This document shows, one piece after another, positions 1-10,665 of a stretch of 26,889 bases of DNA (position 1 is its first letter; each line of letters begins with the position of its first letter). Below the pieces are notes generated by a model. That model did not search any database and was not told the DNA's origin. It saw nothing but the letters and a program-made list of their open reading frames with translations. The DNA comes from Didymodactylos carnosus (taxonomy: Eukaryota; Rotifera; Eurotatoria; Philodinida; Philodinidae), in contig CAJNOQ010002017.1 of assembly GCA_905250885.1 (NCBI GenBank), forward strand, positions 1 through 26,889, given 5' to 3'. A program made the translations under genes and the position numbers.

Positions 1-115
1 CAAAGCCAAAGGCAAATCAGATTTTAAAACTTCGTCAAAATAATCATGCTATAAATTAATCAAATTAAATGTCAGTAATTAAATTCAATTACTATTGAAA
101 ATATATAGAAGTCAT
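1..115 (+). repeat. Left inverted-repeat arm (perfect, 115 bp)
   Basis: It begins CAAAGCCAAAGGCAAATCAG and matches the reverse complement of 4052-4166 at every base. Identity breaks at base 116 on the inner side. It may extend left beyond the window. Confidence 0.9.
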
Positions 116-212
116 TTTAAATTTCTTCTTCTTTTTTTTTTTTCTTCTTCTTTACTTAATAAATATTTTCACTCACTTTTGACATTACATAAAATGGATC
201 GTGAAAATTAAA

Positions 213-251
213 AATTTTTTGTTCATATAAATATATATGAACAAAAAAATT
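213..251. repeat. Short AT-rich hairpin
   Basis: TTTTTTGTTCATATA is followed after a few bases by TATATGAACAAAAAA, giving a stem of about 15 bp. It lies just inside the left terminal arm. I assign no role. Confidence 0.5.
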
Positions 252-310
252 GAGCTTTTTTTGTATGTTTTTTTTCTCTATTGAAAATGATTTTAATCCA
301 CCGAAATAAC

Positions 311-343
<33 letters not shown>
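311..343. repeat. Compound microsatellite (TA)n(TG)n
   Basis: An uninterrupted TA run (311-327) passes directly into a TG run (327-343). Confidence 0.95.
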
Positions 344-492
344 ATGTAACCCCGTAAGTTATAAGAAATTTTATGAATGCATAGATATAACCTTTCTCAC
401 GTTTATAGGGAAAAAAAGAAAACTTAGTTTATATGCTACTTTTAGCACATTAATATATTGTTGATAGTTCTAGAATACAGCAATCTAGAATA

Positions 493-507
493 CTCTCTCT
501 CTCTCTC
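493..507. repeat. (CT)n microsatellite
   Basis: Seven CT dinucleotides in a row beside a T-rich tract. Confidence 0.9.
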
Positions 508-544
508 ATTTTATTCTTGTTTTTTTTCTTCAAACCAATTTCTG

Positions 545-710
545 TAACAGTAATATACTAAACCACAGAGGATTGTCCACAAAAACACCTTTTCTATCTT
601 TAGCAAGACAATCGTTTCTCAATAATCGGATATGATTGTAGTTTGTCGGCATATTTCTTTTCTAATACAATCTATATAAAACGATGAATTTGATGACAAG
701 ATCTCTCCCT
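545..710 (+). repeat. Left arm of nested imperfect inverted repeat
   Basis: It pairs with 980-1182 across a loop of about 269 bp. Matching blocks include actaaaccac with gtggtttagt, caagacaatcg with cgattgtctt, and gatctctccct with agggagagatc. The arms differ by substitutions and indels, so they are clearly older than the outer perfect arms. Confidence 0.8.
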
Positions 711-979
711 AGTTTTATATAAAAAAGGCGGATTATTATAAGAAGAAAATATTTGTATTAAAATTAAACATGATGGATGAATTTTTATTAAATTTCATGT
801 AGCTAAAGGGTTCAGAAGATTTTCATAGCAAAAAAATAATTTTTATGTTCAATGCTTGATAAAAAAGAAAATCTTTTCAAAATGTTTAATTATCCCCTAT
901 AGTTAGACAATTTATTAAAAAATTTAAGAATCATTCAATCATTTTCTTTTCATAACAATTCGCCATTTAAAGCAAATCA

Positions 980-1182
980 AGGGAGAGATCTTGCCATCAA
1001 ATTCATTGACAGAAGTTTTAGATTAGTAGTAGATAGATTGTATTAGAAAAGAAATATACCGACAAATTACAATCATATTTGATTTCTTCATTGTTTTTGC
1101 TTATTGAAAAGCGATTGTCTTACTAAAGATGGAAAAAGTATTTCTCGGAAAATCTTCGGTGGTTTAGTACATTGTTGTTTAT
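980..1182 (-). repeat. Right arm of nested imperfect inverted repeat
   Basis: This is the reverse-complement partner of 545-710, slightly longer because of small insertions near 1015-1030 and 1085-1105. The unit 545-1182 is a MITE-like foldback lying inside the larger block. Confidence 0.8.
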
Positions 1183-4051
1183 CGATGTTGGTCTCCTATT
1201 TATCTTTTCAAGGTAGATCGTCATTTTATGACAGTTATTGTTACTCTATTTAGTATTATATTGTAAATTATAGTTTACATTACATTCCTTTCATACCGCT
1301 TGTTAATTGGCCGTTGACAGTTTCTTTATGTCAAACAAATTTTTGGAAAAAACAGTCGATTCATAATCATTCGTACAATGACTGATTTTTAAACTACCGA
1401 CTACAACTGATCAAATATTATTAAAAAAAATGGTATCCTTTGGGAAAGAAAATATTGTAGAATTTTTAACTACAAAACATAATTTATTGCATAGTTATCA
1501 TTCGCATTATCAGTAATTAATCTCTCTCTTTTTCTCTTTGATAATTCTACGCATGTGGTATAATAGTGATGATTATACACTAACATCGTTCATAGTTCGT
1601 TAGAAAATTTTAGATATATGAAAAACGATTCGTTATTGATCAATAAATCTATTATTATTGAATAATATTGTTCAAGAGAAGAAACAAAAATCATTTTTGG
1701 CTAGTACACAATTATACGCTATCATGTTTAGAATGGATAATTGATGGAAAATACATTTTCAAATATAAATCATTTGAAAAATTGTTATAAAAATCAAAAG
1801 AATTGACAGTGATAGTAATATTAAACGAAAAAATTAGCAATAGAAAATAGATTAGTCAATGAAAGAGACTATAATTTATAATATGTCAAAGTTATTAGAT
1901 TACCATTAGAGAGATTAGACATTTAGAAAAGGTGCTTACTAATCAAAACAATGGATCTATCATTTATGTCATACATTGGACATGTATAAAATGTAATTAT
2001 AATGAATGTATCAAAAGAATATGATATAATTTTTCTAGATTATCGTATCTCATCGTAAATATAAACAATCTAATTGATTTTTTTTCTTGTAGAGAAGAGT
2101 TTATACGAGTAAATTTTCATCATTGATTAAAAAGAAAGAAAAAAAAAAGAAACGTTTTTCCTGTTAAATGTGTTAAGAGAATTAATATATTTCAAAAAAA
2201 TTATATGACTTATGTCATTGATAAATAATTATTCAAGTGTTATATCATACATAAACACTATATAGAAAACTACTATGAACATTTTCCTGTTTTTGTTTTT
2301 ATTTTTTATTTCTACTTTTATCCTCTATAAGAATCAAAGAAAAGTAAAAAACTTTATTAAAAAAATCCTATATATTTAGACCGCTAACAGAGAAGATAGA
2401 AATACGTCCGGAATGTTATAAAAATAAAAAACATAATTTAAAGATTCACTAGGATGTTCAATTTTTATTTCATTTTTACCTTTGTAGATATTTTTTTTAT
2501 TAGAGAATAAACATGATAAATCTGACTTACCTTCGTTTATTCAACATGTCATAATTTATGTTATTTCAATATCAATACCATGTAAACTAATTCTATATGA
2601 CATTGTATATAAATATTCGTTAATTTAATTTCCGAAATAAAAAATATTTTATTATCAAAAGGTAAAAAATATAAACATAACTGAAAAGGACTATATTCTG
2701 TAAGACGGAGATTGCGAATGTATAAAGTGTATAGACCGTTTCTTTTATTGAACTACCTTACGGAAATGACGAGTTTATTCGTTCGCGTCAGTCCGTTTAA
2801 TGCACTTTCTCTTTTTCTTCTTTCTTTTTTGTTTTTTAAACATGATTGGTAATATTGAGAGGAGGATTGTCTTCTTTTTTGTATGTGTGATTACGCACGC
2901 TCTTTTATTTCTACTACACAATTAATGAAATTGTAAAAAAATTTCTTACATTCATAATGAAGTCAATAATTTATAAAAATAAAGAGACGAGAGAGAAAGA
3001 GAGAGTAAGAGAAAGGTGCTGAAAACATAACGAGAGACATTCTGCAGTTATCTATTTTAGTACATAATGTTGTTGCAAGTGAAGAAAAGTAAAAACACGA
3101 TAAAAAAAAAAAAAAGAATGAGAAAAGAAGTTTTCTCTTTTTCTTTGTCTTTGTATGGTTTTTAGAACAACGAACATACCTATGGTCTCAGATCGAGTAT
3201 GTTATTAAATTTCTTACCAATAAAATAGTTTGGGATAAAATTTATTTGTTTTTCTAAATAGCTGACATTTTTAGTCAAAAATTGAATAAACTTTTTGAAC
3301 AGAATATATATCCGATGCAAAAACTTGATATAGCGTCTCTATTCTCGTGAATTTTTTTAATCGAAATGTAAACAGTCTATCGTACATAATCCAGATGTTT
3401 AAAACTTTCCACATAATAAGGTAATATAAATAATCTATATCATCTGATATGTTTTAGAAACTACTATAGACCAACATCATAATTCAGTAAACATAAAACT
3501 ATCGAGAACACAAAGAATACTATGAACTAAATTCTTGGACATTCTTTTTTTAATCTTAATTTTGTTGACAAGTAGTCCTTCAAACGTGCAAAAAATTAAT
3601 TTTTTTTCTTATTTATAAAGTGAAAACTCGCACAATCATGATTAGGAAAAATATCTCACGCATTACTCGTGTTTGACAGACATGTCATTAAATAAAATTG
3701 ACATACCTTTGCTGAATGTATTGAATAAACTTGAAAATTATTGTAGTAAAATAAATGTGCAACTTTAGTCAAAATAAGACTAAGAAACTGAAAAATCTAA
3801 TAAAGTTGAAAAAGAGTAAATCTTTTTATTAATCTAAAAGATTTTGTTTCATTGTTATGATGAAAAACACTAAAGCTTAAAATATAAGCTGATCCTTTAA
3901 ACGAATACAAACAATAACAATAAAGTTAAGAAGATCACAGCATTATTGTTCATTATTTCTCTCGGGAATGTAGATACATATGATTAGTGGTATGAGACTG
4001 TCTCACTCTATCTCTGGTATGCATGAAAAAAGAAAAAGACACTATAATCTG

Positions 4052-4166
4052 ATGACTTCTATATATTTTCAATAGTAATTGAATTTAATTACTGACATTT
4101 AATTTGATTAATTTATAGCATGATTATTTTGACGAAGTTTTAAAATCTGATTTGCCTTTGGCTTTG
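4052..4166 (-). repeat. Right inverted-repeat arm (perfect, 115 bp)
   Basis: It ends CTGATTTGCCTTTGGCTTTG, the reverse complement of the window's first bases. A 115-bp match without a mismatch points to a recent origin or to active homogenisation. Confidence 0.9.
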
Positions 4167-4660
4167 ATATTGTATAAAAGTTTCAATTTTTGGATTAGAT
4201 ATCGTCATAATTTGTTATTATCAGAGTAAAATATAATGAACTACATTTTAACATGTATCGTGTGCATTATATGCAAAAATCTTACGATAAAATATGCTTA
4301 GATCAGTCTAATCACAAAAAATTTTCAGATAAAGAAAAATAATTTTAACATCGATATTCAGTTTAACAGGTAGTTGTACTGCATGGAACTCGTATTTTTG
4401 ACATTAATCCTATCTTTCTCAATCAATCATTATGACAAGATCAACATGCTTGTTGGTGTCACTCATATTTAAGTTTTTTTCCTTTACTTTGTTTCTATCT
4501 ATATCCTATGATTAAACGGATAAACATAGCAACGAGAAGAAGATTAATTCGTGAAAATAAATAGCTAAATTGTTAATGATCACGTAGATTTGTATTAGAT
4601 TTTGTTTTTGTACTAACTCATGACAGTCGATTCAGATATATGTACGATGTGACATATAAA
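4167..4660. other. Spacer between two repeats, no gene seen
   Basis: AT-rich unique-looking sequence between the inverted-repeat block and the foldback element. I see no coding potential, RNA gene or repeat. Confidence 0.6.
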
Positions 4661-5240
4661 ACTAACGAGGGACCTTTTCCAACTGTCTAATCGCTTTTTG
4701 GTCGAAACCAAGTGGGTTATAGGTTATCGACCGTGCCGAATTCGAATATCAACATGAGATGACCCCTTAGATCTTCAAAGACCGCTTTTCTGGAAAACCA
4801 GTTTTCCAGAAACAAAAATCTCCGAAACTGTTCTTAATGAGACATGATTGTAGCCCGCGAAATTCTGACCAAAATGAGGCATACTCCAGCGTTACATGAT
4901 CTTTCTTTGCAAAGTTAGAGAATTTACAAGAAAAGCCCTAAATGTTCATTGTCAGCTCAGAGATATAGAAAGAAAAGGGAAATAAGGAGTTTAGGGCTGC
5001 TCTTGTAATTTCTATAACTGTGCAAAGAAAGGTCATGTAGAGCTGAGAGATGTCTCATTTTGATCTGAATTTCGCGGGCTACAAAGGTGAGTTATTAAGA
5101 AAAGTTTCGGAGAGTTTTTGGAGTTTCTGGAAAACTGGTTTTCAAGAAAAACGGTCTTTGAAGGTCTAAGGACCCGTCTCATGTTGATATTCGGATTCAG
5201 CACGGTTGATAACCCATAACCCACTAGGTTTCAAATGGGG
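4661..5240. mobile_element. Foldback (MITE-like) element, copy 1
   Basis: The left arm (about 4699-4942) and right arm (4990-about 5235) are inverted repeats that are roughly 82% identical by eye near the centre. They meet at AGCCCTAAA / TTTAGGGCT around a loop of about 47 bases. The first 38 or so bases (about 4661-4698) are shared with copy 2 but have no partner on the right, so the right end is either asymmetric or truncated. Conserved blocks include TGATTGTAGCCCGC and CTTTCTTTGCAAAGTTA. Nothing in it is coding; the 63-codon frame inside is an artefact of the arm. It is non-autonomous, and transposition is inferred from the second copy at 26459. Confidence 0.8.
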
Positions 5241-5612
5241 GTGCAAATATTATTAGTAACTCAATCTCAAAATTACTTTGAAAATCCTTGTAAACACTGT
5301 ATTTCATCAAACAGATAATTTAAGAGATTACTGTAACCCATAGTATACTTTAACTGATATATTTCAATTTTATCATATTGTGTAATGGTTTTGAATAGAT
5401 TTTGTCCACACTGGAGTCGTCAACGTAACTTAAGATCTTTATACTCAATTTCTGCATTTAAAAGATGGTTGTACTTTATGAGTACTGAGCGTGAGAATAA
5501 ATAATTTTGAAAGATCAAAGATGTTTAATTCTTTTATCGTAAAATCTAAGGTATGACAAATCTTGAAAAAATACTAAAAAAATTAATTCTTAATATATAT
5601 TCTTTAAAAAAG

Positions 5613-5669
5613 TTCAATATTACAGTTTACAATTCAATATTACAGCTTACCAAATTTATTTGGTAAGCT
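5613..5669. repeat. 20-bp tandem duplication running into a 12-bp-arm hairpin
   Basis: TTCAATATTACAG recurs after 20 bases (5613-5632 and 5633-5652). The second copy runs into AGCTTACCAAAT TT ATTTGGTAAGCT (5644-5669), a perfect 12-bp-arm palindrome with a 2-base loop. Role unknown. Confidence 0.75.
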
Positions 5670-8385
5670 TTTGGGATTTCCATTATTTTGTTCACATGAT
5701 GACCGTGGGTAGTATGAGCCGTCATTATGGTAGAAAGTCACCGATAATGTGATAAAAAAGTCAAGTTCTGAAAAATATTCACAAAATATCATACGACTCA
5801 GAAAACAAAATGATGAATGTTAGTCGTCGAAGACTCGCGTGAAATTTTCCAGGGATTCTTTTATACTTTTTCATGGGATTGTTGAATAGGAGTTTTGCAA
5901 ACCATAGCCATTTTCTAAATTCTATAGTCTTCGAAACCTAAAATGTAACCTCGTATCTAAAAAAGATTTTCATTCATGATCCATTCGGTGCATATAATAA
6001 CTCTGTTAAAAGAAGAACCATTTTACACTATTTTTTTGAATGTTGTTTATATCGAACAGAAAGATAAATTGTCTTTCATTAACTCTCAAACCATGACTTA
6101 TTAACTGGCACTGATATTACAACTTTATTGCTGTAAACATCTGTGGACGAGAGAAGCCTTGAAGTAATTGTTGATGCAATCCTTAATTACACTATTAGCA
6201 CCCTTTTATGTTTACAAATCTGTACAAATCGCCAAAATTTTGATTAATCCGTATGGTTTTTGTACAAAATGTCTAACTCTTACGTTTTTCATTAAAGTCA
6301 ATATTTTTTCGTGACAGTTTTGTATTATAAGCGCATTTTGCCGTGCTTATCTGTTCAGATAATTGTTTACTTTAGTTCTTAATCTGAAGGATGTCTTGTC
6401 CTATTAAAAAATATTCTGCTAATTACCATCATATCACACTTTGCTAGAGATATAGAGAAATACTCTATGCTCAAGATTTGTCACTGAATCAGATATATTT
6501 CCCCGAATTAGAAACATCACCCAAGGTTTTTTTATGTCTTCACTGCTGCTTTCCGATGTTATCATCCGCAGCGTAGAATGAACAAACTGTGTATCTGGAT
6601 AGCTAAACGAGCAAGATAATGAGATAAAGATTCAATATCATAAAAAAGTTACCTACAACAAAAGAAAAATCGAATGGATGATTCTACAGTGTAACTGTAA
6701 CAAGAACATATGACTGGAAAGTGTAGTATGTCGGAAACGGAATCACGCAAAAATGAACCGTTAAATAAAATATGTCAAGCCGTTCTTACACAACATATCT
6801 GAATAACTGAAAGATCATTTAGTTCATCCAATATTTAAGAATGTTCTCTCTTTAAGTTTCTGAAGATGTTCCAATCATCTTTCTGCATAAATATCCAAAA
6901 CTGACATATCAAGGACAAGGAAAACTCTTGAATCTTATTATTTTTCATGTGATGGTTATAAGCAATATCCAACAACATTTGTTATTGTTCTTTTGCTAAA
7001 CGTGATTTGTTCAAACATTTGTCTAGTATACTGTATTTGATGAGACCATAGTACTACCGTCGATGTGTAAAGTCGATCTTCTAATATGGAAACTCCTTTT
7101 CTTGATAAGTATCTGCTGCCATAAGAAAAAACACTAAAAAAGAATTCACATGAAATTTTGGGGTAGCATGACACATTAGAACGGATACATCATATTAGTG
7201 AAAACTTGTAAACTTTTAGCCAGAACTAGACCTTTGTCGGGTGAGATGAAGGTGATAGATCAAAGTTTCTGAAAATGTTGTTTGACCAATTTTTCTCATT
7301 CTCGTTCCTATAAACATTATGTTTGCCTGAGGAATGAATTTCGTGTATAATGTTATTCGGCATCTAACAATATATTGAATGAAATGAATTTGATGTAAAA
7401 TCGGTTTTGTTAGTCATTCTGTTTATTATTAGTCTTTTTATATACGTTTCAAGCTGTTTAGTTAGTTTTCTTGTTGAGTACAAGATATATAATAGTATTT
7501 TCCTATCAATCAGAAGCAGAGTTATGTGACATTCATCGTTTAAATCCATTAAAACACCTAAACAATGTTAAATATAAGAGTATTGTTAAAAATTTGTAGT
7601 CTACTCAAAAGCATTTGGAAGTTGTATGCAACGCAATTATATTCCAGTTGTTGTTGTTTTTGCTAGTTTTATTTTCTGGTTATTTAAAATGAACATAATT
7701 TCATATACATGCAGCATATATGAGCACAAAAAAAAATCAAAAATGAGCGAAAGAAGAAGTAAAATTGCGATATCTTTGATATCGTAAAAAACGAAATGAA
7801 ACCATTTAAGAAAGAATACAATGAATGATAGAAAGAGTTTTGTACGGCAAGAAAACAAAAAACTTGGCTATATTTATTTATTTCTGTCGCCAATGTCACT
7901 AGGAGAAAAGAACAACAAAACATTTTTCAAAGCAATGATGAATATTTGAAACAAAAGAAAAAGAAGAAAAAAAATCATGATAGTGGAGAAGATGACACAC
8001 AATGGCTGTTGACTTCTCACAAAAAGAAAAACAAATAAAATCATTCATTAACTGAACAAAATGTTTTTCTTTATGCTTTTGTATTTTAGAATCATTTCAA
8101 TTTAACCCTTTAACTTTTCTCCTTAAAATAAACACATATATGAAAGAGATCATGTCAAGAGAAAAATTTTCTGTTTCTACTAACTATGAGATTAGTTAAA
8201 TTTTTCTCACTTTTTTTTCGGGAAGAGACCTATAATGGTGAATAGAAACTAGAAAAAAACAAAAGCAACATTAGAAAAAAATGACTAGAGCATATTTTTT
8301 ATTTGATGTTTAAATTGTTTTTTTAGTTCTATATGTGAGTACAACAACAATTAAACACTATTCTACAGATATAGAAAAACGCGCG

Positions 8386-8410
8386 CACACACACACACAC
8401 ACATACACAC
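8386..8410. repeat. (CA)n microsatellite
   Basis: A CA run with one ACAT interruption, preceded by GCGCG. Confidence 0.95.
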
Positions 8411-8625
8411 AAAAATGGGCGAGATCGCAAAATGAGTAAACAAACATATGAGAGAATTTTTATTGCGAAATCGTATGCACTAAACATTTTTGACACTTGA
8501 GTTTTAATGCATCAATTTATATGAAAGAAAATCAAAAAGAATAAGAGATGTGTTTTTCTTTTTTCAAGAGAGGAATAAGAAACTAAGTAATTTAATTTAA
8601 CCATATTTGGAATGAAATATTTTTT

Positions 8626-8658
8626 TCTCTCTCTCTACCTACCTACCTACCTACCTAC
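8626..8658. repeat. (TC)n then (CTAC)6 microsatellite
   Basis: A short TC run leads into six CTAC units (8635-8658). Confidence 0.95.
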
Positions 8659-9520
8659 AAACGAATGGTTCTTATTACAAACTGAATTATGCATGTATAA
8701 ATATTTACAACATCAAGGAAACTTCAATAGCGACAACAACGATAATAATGATGAATGAATAATCAATTATTCTACGATGTATATAAAAAAACAAACCACT
8801 CACACACACGCACACAAACACGCAAGAAAAGATATACGACAACGCGGGCGATTGATAGTAATTTCATTTTGTCTAAATAAGAATAAAATCACTAATGAAA
8901 TACTTGTTTCTGTTGTTATATTGATTTAATTAACTAATATTATGCCATATTTACCGTTGAAAAGTAAAATTCATTTAATTAGGCTTTATTATCTTTTTCT
9001 TTTTCTTTTTCTTTTTTGTCTTTTCGTTTTTTCAAAAATGATGGTGTACGAAATTTTGATTTTTTCTCTTTTTTCTCTTCTTTTCGTGTGGGTGACACCT
9101 AGAAAAACAAGTCATAAAATTAAATTTTTATAAATATTCATGATGAAAAAGCTTTATATATGTGTGAATAGTGTTTCCCAGTAAATAAATAAAATATAAT
9201 TCATCACTGAACTTGTTTGCATGCATCGTGTTGAATATTCAAGAATATTTTTGGCAAACTTCATTATTTAGTTAAAATATAAACCGTTCGATATGGACTG
9301 ATTTCAATAAAACAAAAAATTAAAGTCAATTTAAAAAAAGATGAAAAAAAGCATGTCTCTGTGACAATCAACATTATTATTCAAATATATGAATTATTGA
9401 AATTAAATTAAATTTTACTGAAATCATCCAATATCCATTCAAAAATTTAAAAATAAGCAAAAGAAAAAAACCCATTCGAGATGCTTGAGAAGAGAAGCTT
9501 TAAATTGGAAGCGAAATATT

Positions 9521-9526
9521 TTTATT
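9521..9526 (-). terminator. AATAAA polyadenylation signal after the small-exon gene
   Basis: The minus strand reads TAA ACGCC AATAAA AATATTTCGC. The hexamer sits just after the stop codon of the terminal exon and supports that exon as a 3' end. The match is exact; use is inferred. Confidence 0.45.
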
Positions 9527-9531
9527 GGCGT

Positions 9532-9609
9532 TTAGTTACTACTAACCGAGCTCGCTGTTCGAGTTACAGAAATAGGTTTTTGAATAGTATCTAGTGAACT
9601 TGTTTGATG
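9532..9609 (-). CDS. Small-exon gene, terminal exon (25 residues and stop)
   Basis: The acceptor ATCTGTTTTATAG is followed in phase 0, as exon c requires, by His-Gln-Thr-Ser-Ser-Leu-Asp and a Ser/Thr-rich end, VTRTASSVSSN, then TAA. AATAAA follows six bases later. The four exons together encode about 94 residues, a low-complexity basic Ser/Thr tail with no domain I can name. It may be the C-terminus of a separate protein or an alternative tail of the large protein on the same strand upstream. Confidence 0.6.
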   Translation of the reverse strand, partial: HQTSSLDTIQKPISVTRTASSVSSN

Positions 9610-9639
9610 CTATAAAACAGATAAATACATGCAAAATTT

Positions 9640-9660
9640 TTGTTGTTGTTGTTGTTGCTG
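9640..9660. repeat. (TTG)n microsatellite in an intron
   Basis: TGT/TTG triplets lie within the 119-bp intron between the last two small exons. Confidence 0.85.
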
Positions 9661-9728
9661 TTGGTTTTTTTCATAGTCTATTTTTATCGTTATACTCTCA
9701 ATTCTATATAAAACTTAAATGAACCTAC

Positions 9729-9802
9729 TTCTCGACTTGATGCTGAACTGCTTGTCGTCGATTTCATTGTATCTGACTTGCTCATACTTGTTGTTGCAAC
9801 TT
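9729..9802 (-). CDS. Small-exon gene, internal exon c (74 bp)
   Basis: The acceptor is TTATTTTAG and the donor GTAGGT. The first two bases complete a Lys codon with the last A of exon b. Then 24 codons run Val-Ala-Thr-Thr-Ser and on to Ser-Ser-Arg-Glu, rich in Ser and Thr, ending in phase 0. The 96-bp intron to exon b and 119-bp intron to the last exon have normal GT-AG ends. Of the three frames, only the one set by exon b fits both junctions. Confidence 0.6.
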
Positions 9803-9898
9803 CTAAAATAAAAAAAAATATGATTTAAAAATAGACGTATAAATGTTTATATAAACGCACGATAGAGAGCGACATCAAAAAACAGAAAACATGCATAC

Positions 9899-9964
9899 TT
9901 GCAGCGGCACTTGCACTTCGTGATACAGACGCACTGTGACGATTATCACTTTCATTATCTACGC
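9899..9964 (-). CDS. Small-exon gene, internal exon b (66 bp)
   Basis: The acceptor is TTATTTTTCAG and the donor is GTATGC, phase 1 at both ends. It encodes a Ser-rich stretch, VDNESDNRHSASVSRSASAA, plus one Ala. Its base composition is visibly less AT-rich than the flanks, and it keeps one frame with the exons on either side. Both this exon and exon a are multiples of three with matching phases, so either could be skipped without breaking the frame. Function is unknown. Confidence 0.6.
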
Positions 9965-10596
9965 CTGAAAAATAAATGAATAAAAAAAATAGAATCACAA
10001 CACACGTAGCAAACATGAACACAAAGTATTGTACATGCAGTTTAAAGTCGAAAACTTCATGCACGAAATTAATAATTTTAATTATATCATAGATGAATAT
10101 TTTGCTGTAAACGATGTTTAGAATACAGAAAACTACATAGTCACTTTTATGAAAAGTTCAACTCGTCATCTAACAATAGAACGAGACGTGAGTACATCTG
10201 GCAGATGTCTAATCTGTCGAAAAGGTCAATGAAAGTGGGAGAATTGCAATAAAAATAATTTAAAAAAAAAAAAAGAATGTTTATCACAAAGTCGTATGGT
10301 TAGAATATTAATTTTATGATTTAATGATACATATCAAATTTATATTTTAAAAATTGTATCATAATTAAATTTACAAAATGTTTTTTTAACTCGAAAAATA
10401 AAAATGTTCAGTGTATGTGTATCCTTGATAAACGAACTAATTTATTCAAAAAGAAAATATTTTATAAATTAGAACGATCTAAAGTTGATTGAGTACTTTT
10501 CTTTTTAGTTCATATATGCAGTTCAAAAATTATTATTTTTGTTATTTGTCATTAATTTCATGCATAAAGATGAAATTTTTTTTTTATTACGCGTAC

Positions 10597-10665
10597 TTTG
10601 ACCGGATAAAGTAGCACTTCTAGGTAAATTAGTTTTTTCAATATTACCATTACCAGCATGCCTGC
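10597..10665 (-). CDS. Small-exon gene, internal exon a (69 bp)
   Basis: A minus-strand acceptor with a long pyrimidine run (TTTCTTTCTTTAG) precedes this exon, and the donor GTACGC follows it. It is phase 1 at both ends and contributes 22 whole codons including HAGNGNIEKTNLPRSATL. Its last base, A, plus GC of the next exon makes a Ser codon. It is the most upstream exon of the chain I could find. It needs one base from an earlier exon that I could not locate in 10666-12796, so the protein start is missing. The alternative frame from its internal ATG stops at once in the next exon. Confidence 0.55.

Larger units (their letters stand above)
1..4166. mobile_element. Non-coding 4.2-kb block bounded by perfect inverted repeats
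   Basis: Bases 1-115 are repeated perfectly, inverted, at 4052-4166. The block has no open frame worth calling on either strand and encodes no transposase. Its interior is AT-rich and holds a second inverted repeat (545-1182), a short hairpin (213-251) and microsatellites. The arrangement fits a non-autonomous terminal-inverted-repeat transposon or a foldback element. Because the left arm begins at base 1, the true left end and any target-site duplication are outside the window. A recent inverted duplication or an assembly join are alternatives. Confidence 0.5.
5241..9520. other. Gene-poor stretch of 4.3 kb
   Basis: I see no gene here that I can support. Roughly 5690-7300 is less simple in composition than its surroundings and could be a decayed transposon or pseudogene, but no frame, domain or repeat end identifies it. 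From about 7600 on, the sequence is AT-rich with microsatellites at 8386-8410 and 8626-8658. Short frames at 6956-7174, 7364-7549, 7637-7923 and 8942-9133 have no splice context or protein-like composition. Confidence 0.6.

Noticed and set aside
5033-5224. 63-codon minus-strand frame
   Set aside because: It lies in the right arm of the foldback element, has no splice context, and is explained by the repeat itself.
6956-7174. 72-codon minus-strand frame
   Set aside because: The composition is not clearly protein-like, and no promoter, splice sites or neighbouring exons in phase were found.
7637-7923. Two overlapping minus-strand frames rich in Phe and Leu
   Set aside because: They arise from A-rich tracts on the plus strand; the apparent membrane-like sequence is compositional.
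8942-9133. 63-codon plus-strand frame with a Leu/Phe run
   Set aside because: The run comes from a CTTTTT tract; no other support.
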